From positions 186,001 through 250,000 of the forward strand of contig JAHHHN010000001.1 in assembly GCA_019359325.1 (NCBI GenBank): DNA of 64,000 nucleotides. The letters are read 5' to 3'. The notes beneath the pieces are model-generated. The model was not told where the DNA came from and ran no database searches. It saw nothing but the letters and a program-made list of their open reading frames with translations. Positions 16,347 to 26,234 of the stretch are shown one piece after another. The position numbers and the translations under genes were made by a program. Each line of letters opens with the position of its first letter. Position 1 is the first letter of the stretch. The DNA is from Mojavia pulchra JT2-VF2. GTDB taxonomy: Bacteria > Cyanobacteriota > Cyanobacteriia > Cyanobacteriales > Nostocaceae.

Positions 16347-16607
16347 AGTTACAATTCAAAATTCAAACTTCAAAAATTTCTTGAGACGGATATAATATTA
16401 AGTCTTAAATAAAAAGTTCTTTTAAGCTAATTTATCAGAAATAATATTGTTTGTTATTTACAACATTATCATAGATAAGCTGTTGTACACTTTTGATGCA
16501 CAACAGCGCCAGAGCAATAAAAAGAAAGGAGAATTGAGGATGAATTTAACAAGTTATCTTGTTTGTTCATAAACTCATTAATTCAAACCCATCTACAGAT
16601 ATATTGC

Positions 16608-18191
16608 TTAACGGACTTGTTTAAGGCTTTCAACTTGCTTGGTAAATAACTCGGTGAACAGACTTATCACTGACCTTTCTTCACGAACTTTAATATTGGC
16701 GCTGATCGACATCCCCGACTGCAACGAGATTTTTTTATCTTTTATCGGTAGGTACTGTTGATTCAATTTAACTTGCGCTGGAAAGCGATAAAACTGATGT
16801 GTTTGATCAGGGGGTAAAGCATCAGAACCGATTTCGGTAAGTTCTCCTTTGATATCACCAAACTCGCTGAAAGGAAAAGAATCAATCCTGACATCAACCT
16901 TCATACCTTTGCGGACGAAACCGATATCTTTGTTAGTAATAAAAACCTCAGCGATGAATTTATCATTAGGAACAATTTGTAGAAGTTTTTGGGTGGGATT
17001 AGCCACATAACCGGGATTTTTCGCTTGTAAATCAAAAACGGTTCCTGCAACTGGAGCGCGAAGTTCTTGATATTTAACATTCATCTGAGTTTGCGAAATT
17101 TTGCTATTGACATCTGCCAAACGCTGTTCGTTCTCTAGTAAAATTTTCGTGAATTGACTATCAATGTCAGCAATTCGTTGTTTTGTTTCAGATATTTTTT
17201 CTAAAATGCCTTTATCTGAAACAGCTACAGTATTGGTTAATTGCTGTCGTCCTCTTTCAATATCGAACTGGAGACGTTTTTCTTCTTCAGATAATTGGGC
17301 TACTTCTGCGCTGAGGTTTTGTACTTGTTGTTGCTGGTTGAGATACTGAAGCTGAGAAATGCCCCCTTCTTCTGCTAATATCTTGATTTTATCTAAAATT
17401 TTCTGCTGGATAGCTAAACTTGCTTGAGTATCCTGCCTTTTGACTTGAGTTTGAACAAGTTGTTTTTTAATTTTTTCTACTTCTAACTGCGCCGCAGCAG
17501 AGCGGGAATCTAATTCTCTTTTAGCAACTGCTATACGTTGGCGCTCATCACTTCCCAGTCCCGTTTCTGTGCCAAAATTTTTTAATTGAGTCCGCAACAA
17601 TTCATTTTCTGCAACTAACGCCGCCCGACTTTTTAATAGAAAAGCAGCTTCTTGTGGTAAGTTACCGCGCAAAAACTCAAGCTCAGATGCTGTTGCGGAA
17701 CTTGCACCCATCAATCGGCGATAAAGTTGATTCTCTTGAATGATTGCAGCACGAATCTTGTTTAAAGAATTTAATTCTGCACGGGTGGCGACGGAATCAA
17801 AAGTCAGTAGTAAATCTCCAGGTTTTACCGCTTGCCCATCTTTAACATACACTGCTTTTACCACCCCAGTCACAGGAGCTTGAACTTCTTTAACTGTTCC
17901 TTCCGGCTTTAATTGTCCTGCTGCTGGGACTACTTGCTCGATTTTGGCAAAATAAGCCCAAGCAATGCCAAAACAGGCTAATCCCATTAGGGATAGCATG
18001 ATTGTGCGTGACCAAACTGGAGATTGGCGGAGTACAACAGATTGCTCGAAGTTAACCTCTTTGTAGTTTCTTAAAGGCTCTTTAGGAGTTTTTGCTGGAG
18101 TTGTCAGTACCCGTGAATCTGATTCTCCTGCATGATTATGCTTACCGTTAGTATTACTTCCGTTGAGGTTATTTCCATTTAGTTGAGTCAT
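16608..18191 (-). CDS. HlyD-family membrane fusion protein of a type I secretion system
   Basis: 527 residues. Cytosolic Asn/Gly-rich N terminus, one membrane helix (SLMGLACFGIAWAYFAK, about 67-83), a lipoyl-like half motif (GVVKAVYVKDGQAVKPGDLL), a long coiled coil (about residues 130-370) and the second half motif with ELRAPVAGTVFDLQ, then the beta-barrel domain. This is the adaptor linking an inner-membrane ABC exporter to a TolC-like channel. It lies 81 bp downstream of the ABC exporter gene on the same strand, clearly its partner. The spacer holds an inverted TAACTGATAACTGAT repeat. Confidence 0.92.
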   Translation of the reverse strand: MTQLNGNNLNGSNTNGKHNHAGESDSRVLTTPAKTPKEPLRNYKEVNFEQSVVLRQSPVWSRTIMLSLMGLACFGIAWAYFAKIEQVVPAAGQLKPEGTVKEVQAPVTGVVKAVYVKDGQAVKPGDLLLTFDSVATRAELNSLNKIRAAIIQENQLYRRLMGASSATASELEFLRGNLPQEAAFLLKSRAALVAENELLRTQLKNFGTETGLGSDERQRIAVAKRELDSRSAAAQLEVEKIKKQLVQTQVKRQDTQASLAIQQKILDKIKILAEEGGISQLQYLNQQQQVQNLSAEVAQLSEEEKRLQFDIERGRQQLTNTVAVSDKGILEKISETKQRIADIDSQFTKILLENEQRLADVNSKISQTQMNVKYQELRAPVAGTVFDLQAKNPGYVANPTQKLLQIVPNDKFIAEVFITNKDIGFVRKGMKVDVRIDSFPFSEFGDIKGELTEIGSDALPPDQTHQFYRFPAQVKLNQQYLPIKDKKISLQSGMSISANIKVREERSVISLFTELFTKQVESLKQVR

Positions 18192-18272
18192 AAGAATTTT
18201 AGTTTTTAGATTGGTAATTGTTATTGAGTTATCAGTTATTAACTTGTGTGTTGATAACTGATAACTGATTAA

Positions 18273-21200
18273 TTACAAGTTTACTTCTTGCTGCTGATAA
18301 AGGTAGTAATAATGACCTTTAGCCGCCATTAACTCTTGATGGGTTCCTTGTTCTGTAATTCTGCCGTTATCCATAACGACAATTGTGTCTGCATGACTAA
18401 CTGTACTGAGGCGGTGGGTAATAAAAAATACTGTGCTACCTTGGAATCCGCGAGCCAAATTGAGACAAACTTGCCGCTCTGTAGGATAATCGAGAGCGCT
18501 AGTTGCTTCGTCTAAAACTAATAATTTTGGTCGTTGTAAAACAGAACGGGCGATCGCAATTCTTTGTCTTTGTCCACCAGAAAGTGCTGCACCCCGTTCG
18601 CCGACGCGCGTATTGTAACCGTTAGGCAGGCTCATGATAAATTCGTGGGCGACTGCAATGCGAGCTGCTTCGATAATTTCTTCGGTTGAGGCTTCAGGAT
18701 TAGTCAGAGCAATATTTTCCTGAACCGAGCCATCAAATAACAACGGATCTTGTGGAACTACACCCATCTGTCGCCGTAGTGAATAAAGTTCCACTTTGGA
18801 AATATCGTAACCATCAACTAAAATTCTGCCGGACTCTGTTTCGTAAAGCCTGAGCAGTAATTTCATCATCGTACTTTTGCCAGACCCGCTTTGTCCGACA
18901 ATACCAATAAATTTACCAGCAGCCACCTCAAGATTGACATTAGAAAGTTGCAGGGGGCCACTTGCTGCAAATCGGAAGGAAACATTTTCATATTTCACTG
19001 CACCGACAATTGCAGGTAAAGGAATGTTTTGACGGTTGCTTTCTGCTTCTTCTGGTGTATCGACAATATCGCTTAAACGCTCTAGAGATAAGGCTGTTTC
19101 TTGGAAGCTCTGCCAGAGTTGAGCTAAACGTAATATGGGGCTGGTAACGTAACCTGAGATAATTCTAAAAGCGATTAATTCACCTAAGGTTAATTCATTT
19201 TGGAGTACTAAATAAGCTCCTACCCACAACACTAGTAAGCTACTGAGCTTGTTAAGAAAGTTGCTAGTAGAATTGGCTAGGGTGGAAGTCACAACTGTTT
19301 TAAAACCAGCTGCTACATAACGCGCATAACGCTCTTGCCAGGAAAAGCGCGATCGCAATTCGATATTTTGCGCTTTCACCGTTTGAATCCCGGACATCAC
19401 CTCAACTAAATAAGATTGAGTTTCGGCGTTACGTTCGGCTTTGCTGCGTAACTGTCTACTAACAGTCGGAGAGGCAATTAAAGTAATGAGGATAAAGACT
19501 GGAATCGTTCCTAAGCCAACCAGGGTGAGTTGCCAACTGTAAAACAGCATGACAATGATATAAACCACCGAAAATACTGCATCTAATCCCACTGTTAAAG
19601 CAGTACCAGTGAGAAACTGACGGATATTTTCTAATTCGTTGATGCGAGTTGACAATTCGCCTACCGGTCGGCGTTCAAAATAGCGTAGTGGTAGACGTAG
19701 TAAGTGGTCGATAATTTCCGACCCCAAACTCATATCAATCCGGTTGGTAGTATCGACAAATAAGTAAGTTCGTAATGTGGTAAGTATTGCTTCAAATATG
19801 CCAACCACTAATAGCAATACTCCTAAAACATTTAGGGTGCTAATACTATTTTGAACGATCACTTTGTCGATAATTAGCTGAATCACCAGTGGATTAGCTA
19901 ACGCTGCCAATTGCACAAAAAAGGAAGCGATAAAGACTTCGATCAATACCCGACGGTGACGTGACAAATAAGGAACAAACCATCGCAACCCAAAGCGCTC
20001 TTGGGGTGTTTCTTTGGTGGGAGCGAGCATTAGCACTCTCACCTGAGGTGGCATATTGGTTTCATCAACGTCTAATCGAGCCACCAATTCAGCAGGTTTG
20101 CAGCGTACAATTCCTTGAGCAGGTACACCAACAACTACAGCATTTGCATCTGCTTGATATAAAACAGCAAAATTCTCGCCATAACGAATCAATGCTGGTG
20201 TAGGAATCCGTGTTATCGAGGTGGCGGGTATATCTACCAGATGAGCCTTGAGTCCGATTAACTCTGATAGGTAGGCACAAAGTTGAAATGATAGAGTACC
20301 TTGGCGTTTCATTTGCTCTGTTAAGATGCGGCGCACCACTTCCCGGCGAAACGGGATTTGCAAGTGCTTCGAGAGCATTTGAAAACAGGCAAAGGTTGAA
20401 TTTAATTCCCCAGTACCGCGAAAGAACGGGTATTTTATGTGTTTTGGTTGACCTTTTTGTGCGCCTGCTGCTGATTGTGGAACTTCTTCTTCAGGTGCAT
20501 AGGGAATATCGAGCTCGTCTGTGGTGTTGGACTGGCTGTCGGTTGTTACCTGAAGCTGTACCTGATGAGTGTCGAGGAATAACAAGTCTGAGGGGGATAA
20601 GCCAATTAGACGTGCAGAATTTGGCCCTTGAACTTCAATTGTTTCGCCATCACTCACTTCTAAGCGCGAACCAGGAGAGAAACTCCTGACTGTACCGCCA
20701 CTGACAAACCAGATGCGATCGCTATCTAATTGATGAGCCGGGAATCTTCCTGGTAAAAGGTAATTTATCTTCGCCTGTGGTAAAGCTTTTTCTGCCAGTT
20801 CTTTGAGATTAGCGCTAGCTAAAGCGTGCTGCTCTAGTTGTAAACCTAAGACATCAAATACTTCGATCACATGAGCGCGGTTCTTGCGGATATTGGCAAA
20901 AGCTGGAAATGAAGAAAGCAGACGTAAATATTCAACCGCACTTAAGGTTAAACATACCAGTTCGGTGGAAGCGATCGCTGTCTCACAAGCAACCTGGCGT
21001 AAAAAACCAATTTCGCCAAGGATTTCTCCAGGTTGCAACAACTTTAGAGTTATTGGCATTTGCGTCTGGGGGTCATATCCCAACAGGCGCGCTTGTCCCT
21101 CATAAATTATTGTTATTCGTTCGGGAATGAGTTCTTTACCGACGATTTTTTGACCTATGCGGTAGCGCCATGCTTGCAGTTGTTGTGAGATCTGAGCATT

Positions 21201-21275
21201 CTCTTCTGTAGGTAATAGGTCAAACCCTTCCAGGGTGCTAAGAAATTCTTGAAAGGCGTTCTTAATATAAGTCAT
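18273..21275 (-). CDS. ABC exporter with cNMP-binding-like and degenerate C39-like domains
   Basis: 1000 residues. Order: a cyclic-nucleotide-binding-like beta roll (about 20-140, with GEILGEIGFLRQ but no Arg in the phosphate cassette), a second short beta-roll-like stretch, a C39-like domain (about 285-400), six membrane helices (about 430-710), and the ATPase (Walker A GIVGQSGSGKST, signature LSGGQRQR, Walker B LLVLDEATSALD, H-loop ITHRLST). In the C39 segment the catalytic Cys position reads Ser (NSTFACFQML), the His position Asn (GENFAVLY) and the Asp-Pro becomes Val-Pro, so it should bind rather than cut its substrate. The architecture recalls HetC of Anabaena; I do not claim orthology. 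Confidence 0.9.
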   Translation of the reverse strand: MTYIKNAFQEFLSTLEGFDLLPTEENAQISQQLQAWRYRIGQKIVGKELIPERITIIYEGQARLLGYDPQTQMPITLKLLQPGEILGEIGFLRQVACETAIASTELVCLTLSAVEYLRLLSSFPAFANIRKNRAHVIEVFDVLGLQLEQHALASANLKELAEKALPQAKINYLLPGRFPAHQLDSDRIWFVSGGTVRSFSPGSRLEVSDGETIEVQGPNSARLIGLSPSDLLFLDTHQVQLQVTTDSQSNTTDELDIPYAPEEEVPQSAAGAQKGQPKHIKYPFFRGTGELNSTFACFQMLSKHLQIPFRREVVRRILTEQMKRQGTLSFQLCAYLSELIGLKAHLVDIPATSITRIPTPALIRYGENFAVLYQADANAVVVGVPAQGIVRCKPAELVARLDVDETNMPPQVRVLMLAPTKETPQERFGLRWFVPYLSRHRRVLIEVFIASFFVQLAALANPLVIQLIIDKVIVQNSISTLNVLGVLLLVVGIFEAILTTLRTYLFVDTTNRIDMSLGSEIIDHLLRLPLRYFERRPVGELSTRINELENIRQFLTGTALTVGLDAVFSVVYIIVMLFYSWQLTLVGLGTIPVFILITLIASPTVSRQLRSKAERNAETQSYLVEVMSGIQTVKAQNIELRSRFSWQERYARYVAAGFKTVVTSTLANSTSNFLNKLSSLLVLWVGAYLVLQNELTLGELIAFRIISGYVTSPILRLAQLWQSFQETALSLERLSDIVDTPEEAESNRQNIPLPAIVGAVKYENVSFRFAASGPLQLSNVNLEVAAGKFIGIVGQSGSGKSTMMKLLLRLYETESGRILVDGYDISKVELYSLRRQMGVVPQDPLLFDGSVQENIALTNPEASTEEIIEAARIAVAHEFIMSLPNGYNTRVGERGAALSGGQRQRIAIARSVLQRPKLLVLDEATSALDYPTERQVCLNLARGFQGSTVFFITHRLSTVSHADTIVVMDNGRITEQGTHQELMAAKGHYYYLYQQQEVNL

Positions 21276-21784
21276 GCCTAGTTCATGTAATTAGTTTAAA
21301 TATTATGTCTGGGTAGTTGGTAATTACCAAGTAGTAATTGGCTACTGTGCCATGAGAGGCTTTTCCATGACCTATTACCCATTATCAGGCTTAAAAGTTA
21401 CTTTGATTGCGAAGTTTTACTTAAAAAAAGTTATCTTTTAATTGACTAATTTGCCAACTCTGCTCAACTATTTGTGCTGTAGCCAACTATTAAAATGTTC
21501 ATTAAGGAGTGGCAAAACCTCTGCGGCGGCAAGTTTGCGTTCGCCTAATTGTACAAATGCAGTCATATAATGTGTGATCTAAGTTACCGCTGTAATCAGT
21601 TGTGTTAAAAAACGAGAATAGCGGTAAAAGGTTTAGAAAAAGTTTTGAGTCGGTTAAAATTGCACTCATTACATCCTCATAAGTAATATGGGATACCAAA
21701 TATACTTTCAATATGAGTACCCATATACCCATATCACTTATGATAAGCGCTCGCCTATTGCTAACTTTCAATAACACACTTTTC
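21276..21784. other. 509-bp intergenic region
   Basis: Upstream of the exporter gene. Contains a short repeat (TAGTTGGTAATTACCAAGTAGT near 21310). The 100-codon minus-strand frame here overlaps the next gene and shows no conserved features. The exporter promoter should lie here. Confidence 0.4.
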
Positions 21785-22525
21785 TTACCTAACAGGGAAG
21801 ACACTATCTCCCTGTTGCCAAAACCGCTTTTTCACAATTTCTCGAAATTCTTCTATATCTGTTAAACAATTTGCGAGCAACTTTTTCAATTGCTGCACTC
21901 GCTCGCTAACTCCATAACTAGAGACTTCATAATTAAAGCTGCCGGAGAATAATAAAGCTGGCAGTGGTACTTTATCAGCTTGTTGAAATTCAACTGAACT
22001 TAAATTTAGAACTAATGGACAGCGTTCTAATTGATACAAAAAGTTAACAGCTGCCTGTACGGGAGCTAAACCCAAGCTAGACCAAGGCCCAGGCGATAAT
22101 AATCTACCGACAATAAACTCTTGCCCTATATCTCGCCCATTGGGAAAAACCATAATAATTTTAGGATTCATACTAAATCCTTGGTAGTCAGCATAGGGTA
22201 ACTTATCAATAAAATTATTTGCTAAATTTAGTATCTGTGGTTGATTTGCATTTTCAGGAGAAACTGTTTCTCTGAAAGATACGCTACGACCTTGAGCAAT
22301 CAGACTGACTCCATTTTTAAAGACTATTTGAGCCATATTAGAATTGACAATTGGCTGTTGCTGTAATTCCCAATCTAATGGAAATATCCCGCTCATTTTG
22401 AGAAAATCTGGTTGGATAATTGTGGGATTAATTTGGTTGCCAACCAGCACTATAGACAATTCTTCAAAACTTCTAGTTTCTGTTACAGGCTCAGAATTTA
22501 ATTTGGGGTCGAAATTTATCTGCAT
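21785..22525 (-). CDS. Unrecognised protein upstream of the secretion genes
   Basis: 246 residues, no signal peptide or membrane helix. Mixed alpha/beta composition with hydrophobic strands (ELSIVLVGNQINP, PKIIMVFPNGRD) and a C-terminal helical segment with many charged residues (RVQQLKKLLANC, DIEEFREIVKKRFW). I recognise no domain. It lies on the same strand as, and upstream of, the ABC exporter and HlyD genes, 509 bp apart, so it could be a regulator, chaperone or accessory protein for that secretion system, or simply unrelated. Confidence 0.65.
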   Translation of the reverse strand: MQINFDPKLNSEPVTETRSFEELSIVLVGNQINPTIIQPDFLKMSGIFPLDWELQQQPIVNSNMAQIVFKNGVSLIAQGRSVSFRETVSPENANQPQILNLANNFIDKLPYADYQGFSMNPKIIMVFPNGRDIGQEFIVGRLLSPGPWSSLGLAPVQAAVNFLYQLERCPLVLNLSSVEFQQADKVPLPALLFSGSFNYEVSSYGVSERVQQLKKLLANCLTDIEEFREIVKKRFWQQGDSVFPVR

Positions 22526-23324
22526 ATTTCTTATTGCTAAATCCAGTAAGTAATTTTAGTAGGTAACTTAATCAAAAACTAGGCAAGTAGACGTAATTAA
22601 ACGTAAAATCCTAACCTTTGAAAAGCGCTCTGAATGGGTGTTCCCCGGTCTGCAACGGCATTTGCTCTACTTAGTGAGCCACTTCGACGAGCGGGTTTCC
22701 ACGCCAGTCCACACAACGAGAAAAGCACCGTAAGCGGCTGGCTAAACTTGTGCAAAGTGACGTAAAATTCCAAGGCTGTAATGTATATTCTGGCATCTGC
22801 TATCTGTGTCTTACTTATCATCAATCATTCTACCCAAATAAAAAAATTATGTTGAAGATTTGTATTAGTACATCCACAACAATAAATAAGTATAGATTCA
22901 TACAATTAAAATAGCTTCTACTGAATAAAAAACATAAGAGCTAGCATGAGTTTGCTAAGGAACTGTGGTTATAAAATTTTCGTAGAAGCTTAGATATTGA
23001 TTTATACTTAAATACCACTTATTACGTATAACAAGCTTGGAAGAGTAAGATACCAGATAATTGCTAAAGTTTATATATTTTAATGTTAAATATACGGAAT
23101 CCAGAATTACCTTTATCTCTACTTTAAAATACATCCTCACAGTAAATATACTTTTTGATTCAACGGGTAGAATATATTAGTATCATTATTTACCACTAAC
23201 AAGTATTGTTCACTAATCCATAGCCGTTATATGCCAAAGATGAAAAGTTGCAAACCTCAGTCGCTATAAAAGTTATCAATACCGAATATCCGTAATTTCG
23301 CGATCTAATTTTATTTTTTATTAA
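22526..23324. other. AT-rich region with an interspersed repeat
   Basis: About 800 bp without a credible gene. At 22612-22740 is a GC-richer interspersed element translating to a characteristic but meaningless WKPARRSGSLS string in one frame, bracketed by ACGTAAAATCC and ACGTAAAATTCC. The remainder (22830-23320) is very AT-rich and shows no recognisable remnant of the 5' part of the kinase pseudogene that follows. Confidence 0.5.
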
Positions 23325-23915
23325 AAAATCATTAATTCCATGAAGGTGGAAGCTAACCGAATACGGTAAATTGTTCTTGGCTTACGGAACTTCTCCCGCC
23401 TTGATGAAGCTGATATGAAGCCAGTAGATATCCATGAAGGTATTGAAAGTACTTTAATGCTGTTGCAGCAACGTTTTATAGCAAATTCAGCGTATCCAGA
23501 AATTACCATTAATAAAGAGTATGCTCAACTGCCTTTAGTTACCTGCTATGCTTCGCAATTGAATCAGGTATTTATGAATATTCTCAATAATGCTATTGAT
23601 GCAGTACACAAGCATAATCAGAAGCGATCGCTCGCAGAAATTGAAAAAAATCCCAGTAAAATTACAATTTGTACCCAACTTCTGAAAAATAATTGGGTAA
23701 GAATTTCTATTCAAGACAATGGTACTGGGATACCCCATGAAATTAAGGAACGCATCTTTGATCGATTTTTCACTACTAAACCTGTCGGTGAAGGTACTGT
23801 TTTAGGATTATCGATTAGCTATCAAATTTTTGTAGATAAGCACAGAGGCATACTCAAGTATATTTCTGAAGTGGGGAAAGGTACACAATTCTGGATAGAT
23901 ATTCCCATGAGCTAA
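23325..23915 (+). pseudogene. 3' remnant of a sensor histidine kinase
   Basis: The frame reads IINSMKVEANRIR, a TAA at 23367-23369, then IVLGLRNFSRLDEADMKP and onward without interruption to 23915. That is the second half of a HisKA dimerisation helix followed by a full HATPase domain: N box NQVFMNILNNAIDA, G1 DNGTGIP, F box IFDRFFTTKP and G2 region GEGTVLGLSISY. The stop replaces what is normally Glu (RIREIVLSLRNFSR in relatives). The phospho-accepting His and all sensor domains are gone; another in-frame stop lies at 23322. The G2 box is also weakened (TVLGLS in place of T-G-L-G-L). A separate protein from 23415 is possible but unlikely to be useful. Confidence 0.8.
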
Positions 23916-23986
23916 GAGCTTACAATTCCTACCAAGTTGATGTGGCAGCTGTAGGATAGAGATCCAGTATCAACTTATGATTTTCT

Positions 23987-25063
23987 ATGTCTGCTACACC
24001 TATTTTGTCTTCGGTTGACTCTCCTATCTCAGGAAAATTACAATTAGCAATTCCTCCCCTATTAGGTGCTTCGGTTGCCGAGTTAACAGCTTGGGTGCAG
24101 CAACATGGGCAGCCTGCTTACAGAGGAAAGCAACTGCATGATTGGATATATCACAAAGGAGTGCGATCGCTAGCTGATATCTCTGTATTTTCAAAACAAT
24201 GGCGTGCTGAAGTCGCAAACATTCCCATCGGACGCTCAACTATACACCATCGTTCTGTTGCACCGGATGGTACGGTAAAGTATCTGTTACAACTTGCAGA
24301 TAGGCAAATTATTGAAGCTGTTGGTATCCCCAGCGACAAGCGTTTAACAGTATGCGTCTCAACTCAGGTGGGTTGTCCAATGGCGTGTGATTTCTGCGCC
24401 ACTGGTAAAGGTGGCTACAAGCGCAACCTGGGAAGGCATGAAATTGTTGATCAGGTGCTGACTGTGCAAGAAGATTTTCAGCAACGAGTTAGCCATGTGG
24501 TTTTCATGGGCATGGGCGAGCCATTATTAAATACTGAGAATGTATTAGCAGCACTGAGATCCCTCAATCAAGATGTCGGTATTGGACAGCGATCGCTTAC
24601 TGTTTCAACTGTTGGGATTCGCGATCGCATCCGTCAGCTAGCACAACACCATTTACAAATCACTCTCGCAGTTAGTCTTCATGCGCCTAACCAAGCACTA
24701 AGAGAACAACTCATCCCTAGCGCTCGCCCTTATCCCTTAGAAGAATTGCTGGCTGAATGCCGAGAATATGTGGAAATAACTGGCCGCCGCGTCACTTTTG
24801 AATATGTACTTCTGGCTGGTGTCAACGATTTGCCACAACACGCACTCGAATTGGCAAAATGCCTGCGCGGTTTCCAAAGTCATGTCAACTTAATTCCCTA
24901 CAATCCCATCCAAGAAGTGGACTATAAACGCCCCAATAGCGATCGCATTCAAGCTTTTGTTAAAGTGCTGAAGCAACAACAAATTGCTGTTAGCGTCCGC
25001 TATTCTCGTGGTTTAGAAGCTGATGCTGCTTGTGGGCAACTCAGAGCAAATAAAAAATCCTGA
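23987..25063 (+). CDS. rlmN: 23S rRNA (adenine-2503-C2) methyltransferase RlmN
   Basis: 358-residue radical SAM enzyme that methylates A2503 of 23S rRNA, and in E. coli also A37 of some tRNAs. The cluster-binding motif is [14 protein letters not shown] (CxxxCxxC), the glycine-rich SAM motif is [11 protein letters not shown], and the mechanistic C-terminal Cys is present in [11 protein letters not shown]. Length and domain order (N-terminal HhH-like region, TIM barrel) are normal. Start at ATG 23987, MSATPIL. The gene is followed by an inverted short repeat and a convergent zinc-ribbon gene. Confidence 0.96.
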   Translation: MSATPILSSVDSPISGKLQLAIPPLLGASVAELTAWVQQHGQPAYRGKQLHDWIYHKGVRSLADISVFSKQWRAEVANIPIGRSTIHHRSVAPDGTVKYLLQLADRQIIEAVGIPSDKRLTVCVSTQVGCPMACDFCATGKGGYKRNLGRHEIVDQVLTVQEDFQQRVSHVVFMGMGEPLLNTENVLAALRSLNQDVGIGQRSLTVSTVGIRDRIRQLAQHHLQITLAVSLHAPNQALREQLIPSARPYPLEELLAECREYVEITGRRVTFEYVLLAGVNDLPQHALELAKCLRGFQSHVNLIPYNPIQEVDYKRPNSDRIQAFVKVLKQQQIAVSVRYSRGLEADAACGQLRANKKS

Positions 25064-25169
25064 GTACTGAGTAACGAGTGCTGAGTGAATAATTCATTAC
25101 TATATTTACTCACAACTGCGAAGTTAATACTCACAAATCAACATTCCCAACTCAGCACTCAGCACTCAC
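25064..25169. repeat. Inverted CTGAGTG-type short repeats between convergent genes
   Basis: Left arm with TGAGTACTGAGTAACGAGTG and right arm with CAACTCAGCACTCAGCACTC can pair into a long imperfect hairpin. The heptamer-like CTGAGTG unit is the same that occurs inside the M16 peptidase gene. It may serve as a transcription end for both genes. Confidence 0.6.
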
Positions 25170-25349
25170 TTATTGGTTTACATAAATACCTGGGGCATAA
25201 GCTTCAATTACTCTACCAGTGCGAGTACAAGTGATCATTAAATAGTCACAACTTGGGCATTGTGTCCGAGTTAATTGGCTATCAGAAATATAGTGACGTT
25301 CAGCCTTACTACCACAATTAGGGCAGCAAATTTTTTGTACTATCTGCAT
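25170..25349 (-). CDS. Small zinc-ribbon protein
   Basis: 59 residues, MQIVQKICCPNCGSKAERHY at the start and a second Cys pair in TRTQCPSCDYLMITC, so a CPxC...CPxC zinc ribbon of rubredoxin-like size. Small proteins of this kind are common in cyanobacteria, with no established function. Both Cys pairs and the regular spacing, plus a stop placed just before the repeat, make it a likely real gene despite its size. Confidence 0.7.
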   Translation of the reverse strand: MQIVQKICCPNCGSKAERHYISDSQLTRTQCPSCDYLMITCTRTGRVIEAYAPGIYVNQ

Positions 25350-25772
25350 TTTAAAATCCCTGGTTTTAATAACTTCTGGTAAAAAAGAGCATCAATTAAA
25401 CCAATAAATTTCTGGTTTAATTTTACTTAATGAAGATTTGTATCACTTAGCTGCTCGTTTGAAATAAAATTTCAGCCTGAAAAAAATTTGGTATTTGTAT
25501 CTATTATTCTAATGTGTCTATGATTTGACCATCCCGCTTTAGATATATAAATTCATTTTTGAAATATTGCTGCTTAGATATTCACTGATCCCCAATGCTA
25601 ATGCCTAGATATTAACTTGTTTATAGTGATCTCAAGTAATTAAGGCTATATTAATAGCAAAAAGTGAAAACCTGAAAAATACTGTATATTTAGTCACAAT
25701 TCTTCCGTTTTAAGTTTTAATTAAGATTTTTCGAGTTGATATGGGGATGAAATTTTGGTAAAAAAATTAATT

Positions 25773-25900
25773 AAAATTTCCAATGAACGAGACTAGCTGC
25801 ACAAGCTATGTCTGCTAATCTATCTGGTGGAACAATTTAACTAAATTTTCCTATGCTAGGGAATAGCTGTATTGGCTATGTCTGCTAATCCAGTTGTTGG
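25773..25900 (+). repeat. Two tandem ~60-bp repeats, each with an 11-codon frame
   Basis: Units at about 25773-25830 and 25841-25900, 70 bp apart, share TTTCC-ATG, TAGCTG and GCTATGTCTGCTAATC. Each contains an ATG-to-TAA frame of 11 codons at 25783-25818 (MNETSCTSYVC) and 25853-25888 (MLGNSCIGYVC). Ser-Cys, Tyr-Val-Cys and the stop are kept in both. There is no clear ribosome binding site, so translation is unproven. Confidence 0.5.
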
Positions 25901-25910
25901 TAATGGGTCA

Positions 25911-26030
25911 TATAGCAATCCGATTTGATTCCTGAATCGCTTGTAGAGATACGGAACAGGGAATAGGGAATAGGGAAGAAGGAATAAAGGTGTACCTAGC
26001 TTCGCAAAAATCAAATAGGAGTCCTGTATC
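25911..26030. mobile_element. MITE-like element with imperfect terminal inverted repeats
   Basis: Left end TATAGCAATCCGATTTGATT; right end AATCAAATAGGAGTCCTGTA, which is its imperfect reverse complement (ATTTGATT and flanking bases). The inside has GGGAATAGGGAATAGGGAAG. A half-similar left end (TATAGCAATCCGGTTTAATT) occurs near 28443. No transposase. Confidence 0.5.
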
Positions 26031-26234
26031 ATGTCCCGTGAAAGACTTATCATTGGGATTAACGCAAAGACACGGAAACGCGGGGACTCAGAGAGCTTTT
26101 ATCACAAGCAATTAGACAGACTTGATATCATGGGTAATCAATAATTAATTTTCACAATTATTAATTGCCCATAAATTATTTTCTCGCTTATGTTGTGGTT
26201 CCCTTAGCATCAGGCTTATTTACATCTGTTAGCT

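Larger units (their letters stand above)
25350..26234. other. 885-bp intergenic region with repeats and a MITE-like element
   Basis: Between the zinc-ribbon gene and uvrC. It holds a tandem 60-bp repeat (25773-25900) and a MITE-like element (25911-26030), listed separately. Beyond these I see no gene. Confidence 0.5.

Noticed and set aside
16540-16572. 10-codon frame after a good ribosome binding site (AAGGAG...GAGG)
   Set aside because: Too short to support, antisense to the surrounding genes, and no attenuator structure is evident.
22597-22824. 75-codon minus-strand frame with WKPARRSGSLSRANAVADRG
   Set aside because: It is the translation of an interspersed GC-rich repeat common in these genomes, with no start signal or domain.
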